DNA from: Thalassotalea_H castellviae
GTDB lineage: Bacteria > Pseudomonadota > Gammaproteobacteria > Enterobacterales > Alteromonadaceae
Direction: 5' to 3'
Length of the DNA: 64,000 nt
Assembly: GCF_031846185.1 (NCBI RefSeq)
Contig: NZ_JAVRIF010000002.1
Location: 62,001 to 126,000 of the forward strand
How positions within the stretch are numbered: position 1 is the stretch's first letter; the number at the start of each line of letters is the position of its first letter. This document shows positions 63,171 to 64,000 of the stretch, piece by piece. The position numbers and the translations under genes were made by a program. The notes under the pieces were generated by a model. The model did not search any database, was not told where the DNA came from, and saw nothing but the letters and a program-made list of their open reading frames with translations.

Positions 63171-64000
63171 TTATAGAAGGCTAAGATAATTTCTTGCTGA
63201 CTGGCTCGTATGAAATTCACTTAAATCAACAAGTGGACAGAAAGGCGAATTTAATTGTAAAAGCATAGTATTTGCTAGAGCTTGGGTATCAGGGAACGCA
63301 ACCAAAGCGGGTGAGTCATCGCCAAGTAACATTCTCGGTCCTGTTGGACAATCAAATGCGACGACAGGTCGCCCTAGTGCTATAGCTTCGGGTAAAACTA
63401 TAGACAGCCCTTCCCATCTTGAAGACAAAACAAAAAGTGAGCTTTGGCGCATAAAATACCAAGGGTTGTCAGTATAACCAAAAAAATGTACCCGATGTCT
63501 GATTCCTAAAGAACGACTTAGTTCTTCCAAAGATTCCTGATCTTCGCCTTCTCCAAGAAGGACAAGGTCTACATCAGGTAAAGCAGTAGCTACTTTCTCA
63601 AACGCCGTAATAAGCAAGTCGAACCCTTTTTGCTCCGCAAGTCTTCCAGCCCCTAGTACAACTCTTTTATTTGAAGGCCAGCAACTGAGTTTATTTGGAG
63701 TACGCTCGCTAAAATTGAAAATATCAGCGTCGATAATCGGGTTTTTTATTGCTTTTACACAATGTTTTTTCGATTTTGGTACTGTGATTTTTAATTGTGC
63801 TGCTATTTCATCTGTTACACCAATGAAAGCATTTGCCTTGTAATACAAATACTTATATAGCTTTTTCGTATACCAACGTACGTCACCTTTGGATTGACCG
63901 GGTTCTAGTGGTACATGCCTTGTCACAAACCAAGAGTTATAGGGCTTTTTAAATAGTTGTGCCAAATGAGTGAAAATATTTCCTTGCTCTTTTCCCGATA
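63171..64000 (-). CDS. Family 4 glycosyltransferase, N-terminal part outside window
   Basis: The frame is open to the right edge, so the gene starts beyond it. About 275 residues are visible. The C-terminal GT-B half is clear: VVLGAGRLAEQKGFDLLITA, VDLVLLGEGEDQESLEELSR, then LSSRWEGLSIVLPEAIALGR with the EGLSIVLPEA donor-binding motif of GT4 enzymes, and PVVAFDCPTGP. The visible part also contains the end of the N-terminal domain (NSWFVTRHVPLEPGQSKGD). It resembles capsule and LPS GT4 enzymes; the sugar is unknown. Confidence 0.87.
   Translation of the reverse strand, partial: SGKEQGNIFTHLAQLFKKPYNSWFVTRHVPLEPGQSKGDVRWYTKKLYKYLYYKANAFIGVTDEIAAQLKITVPKSKKHCVKAIKNPIIDADIFNFSERTPNKLSCWPSNKRVVLGAGRLAEQKGFDLLITAFEKVATALPDVDLVLLGEGEDQESLEELSRSLGIRHRVHFFGYTDNPWYFMRQSSLFVLSSRWEGLSIVLPEAIALGRPVVAFDCPTGPRMLLGDDSPALVAFPDTQALANTMLLQLNSPFCPLVDLSEFHTSQSARNYLSLL

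Noticed and set aside
63060..63183. Short plus-strand frame of about 37 codons from a TTG near 63073
   Set aside because: It overlaps the end of the GT4 gene on the other strand, has no ribosome site, and is no longer than expected by chance.

Overview
The window is a stretch of chromosome from an AT-rich gammaproteobacterium. The best fit is a marine Alteromonadales organism of the Colwellia/Thalassotalea type. This is inferred from the low GC content, the gene order holA-nadD-rsfS-rlmH-mrdA-mrdB-rlpA-dacA-ybeD-lipB-lipA, the ECF sigma plus DUF3379 pair beside a MoxR/Bat operon, and protein sequences close to but distinct from those of enterobacteria. I see no rRNA or tRNA gene, CRISPR array, intact insertion sequence or prophage.

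Layout. 1-9.6 kb is a conserved housekeeping run: DNA polymerase III delta (partial), NAD synthesis, ribosome silencing and modification, the elongasome pair PBP2/RodA, RlpA, PBP5 and lipoate synthesis, closed by a strong terminator. 9.7-14.2 kb holds an MFS permease, aroC and prmB on the minus strand, smrB divergent, and sixA. 14.3-21.8 kb holds an M16 peptidase and a 1523-residue sensor that joins a periplasmic beta-propeller to PAS-PAS-GGDEF-EAL. 21.9-22.7 kb is a small odd island: an exported-looking peptide made of nearly identical 18-residue repeats, a coupled 34-residue ORF with a possible frame switch, and a small membrane protein. 22.9-26.4 kb is the fadIJ beta-oxidation operon. 26.6-33.7 kb is a six-gene MoxR-DUF58-DUF4381-VWA-VWA/TPR-BatD operon, followed by an ECF sigma factor with its DUF3379 partner. 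35-40.4 kb holds an S9 peptidase, putP and an EAL-HDOD regulator, separated by palindromic terminators. 40.5-50.5 kb is a minus-strand run: cysD, cysN, an SLC13 permease with RCK_C domains, cysC, a DHH phosphoesterase and galE, next to pgi and galU. 50.7-55.2 kb holds a POT peptide transporter, a 5-formyl-THF cyclo-ligase, rpiA and serA. 55.3-57.8 kb is ribH-nusB-thiL-pgpA on the minus strand. From about 58.2 kb to the end is a polysaccharide locus: Alg14/Alg13-like split glycosyltransferase, two GT2 enzymes, and, facing them, a Wzx-type flippase, a TagD-like nucleotidyltransferase and a GT4 enzyme cut by the window edge.

How the genes work together. galE, galU and pgi can supply UDP-sugars for the polysaccharide locus. 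cysDNC makes PAPS, and the neighbouring DHH protein is a candidate for clearing the by-product 3'-phosphoadenosine-5'-phosphate (inference). The Bat operon and the ECF sigma pair are probably one envelope-stress unit. The most novel-looking item is the repeat peptide at 21975-22253.
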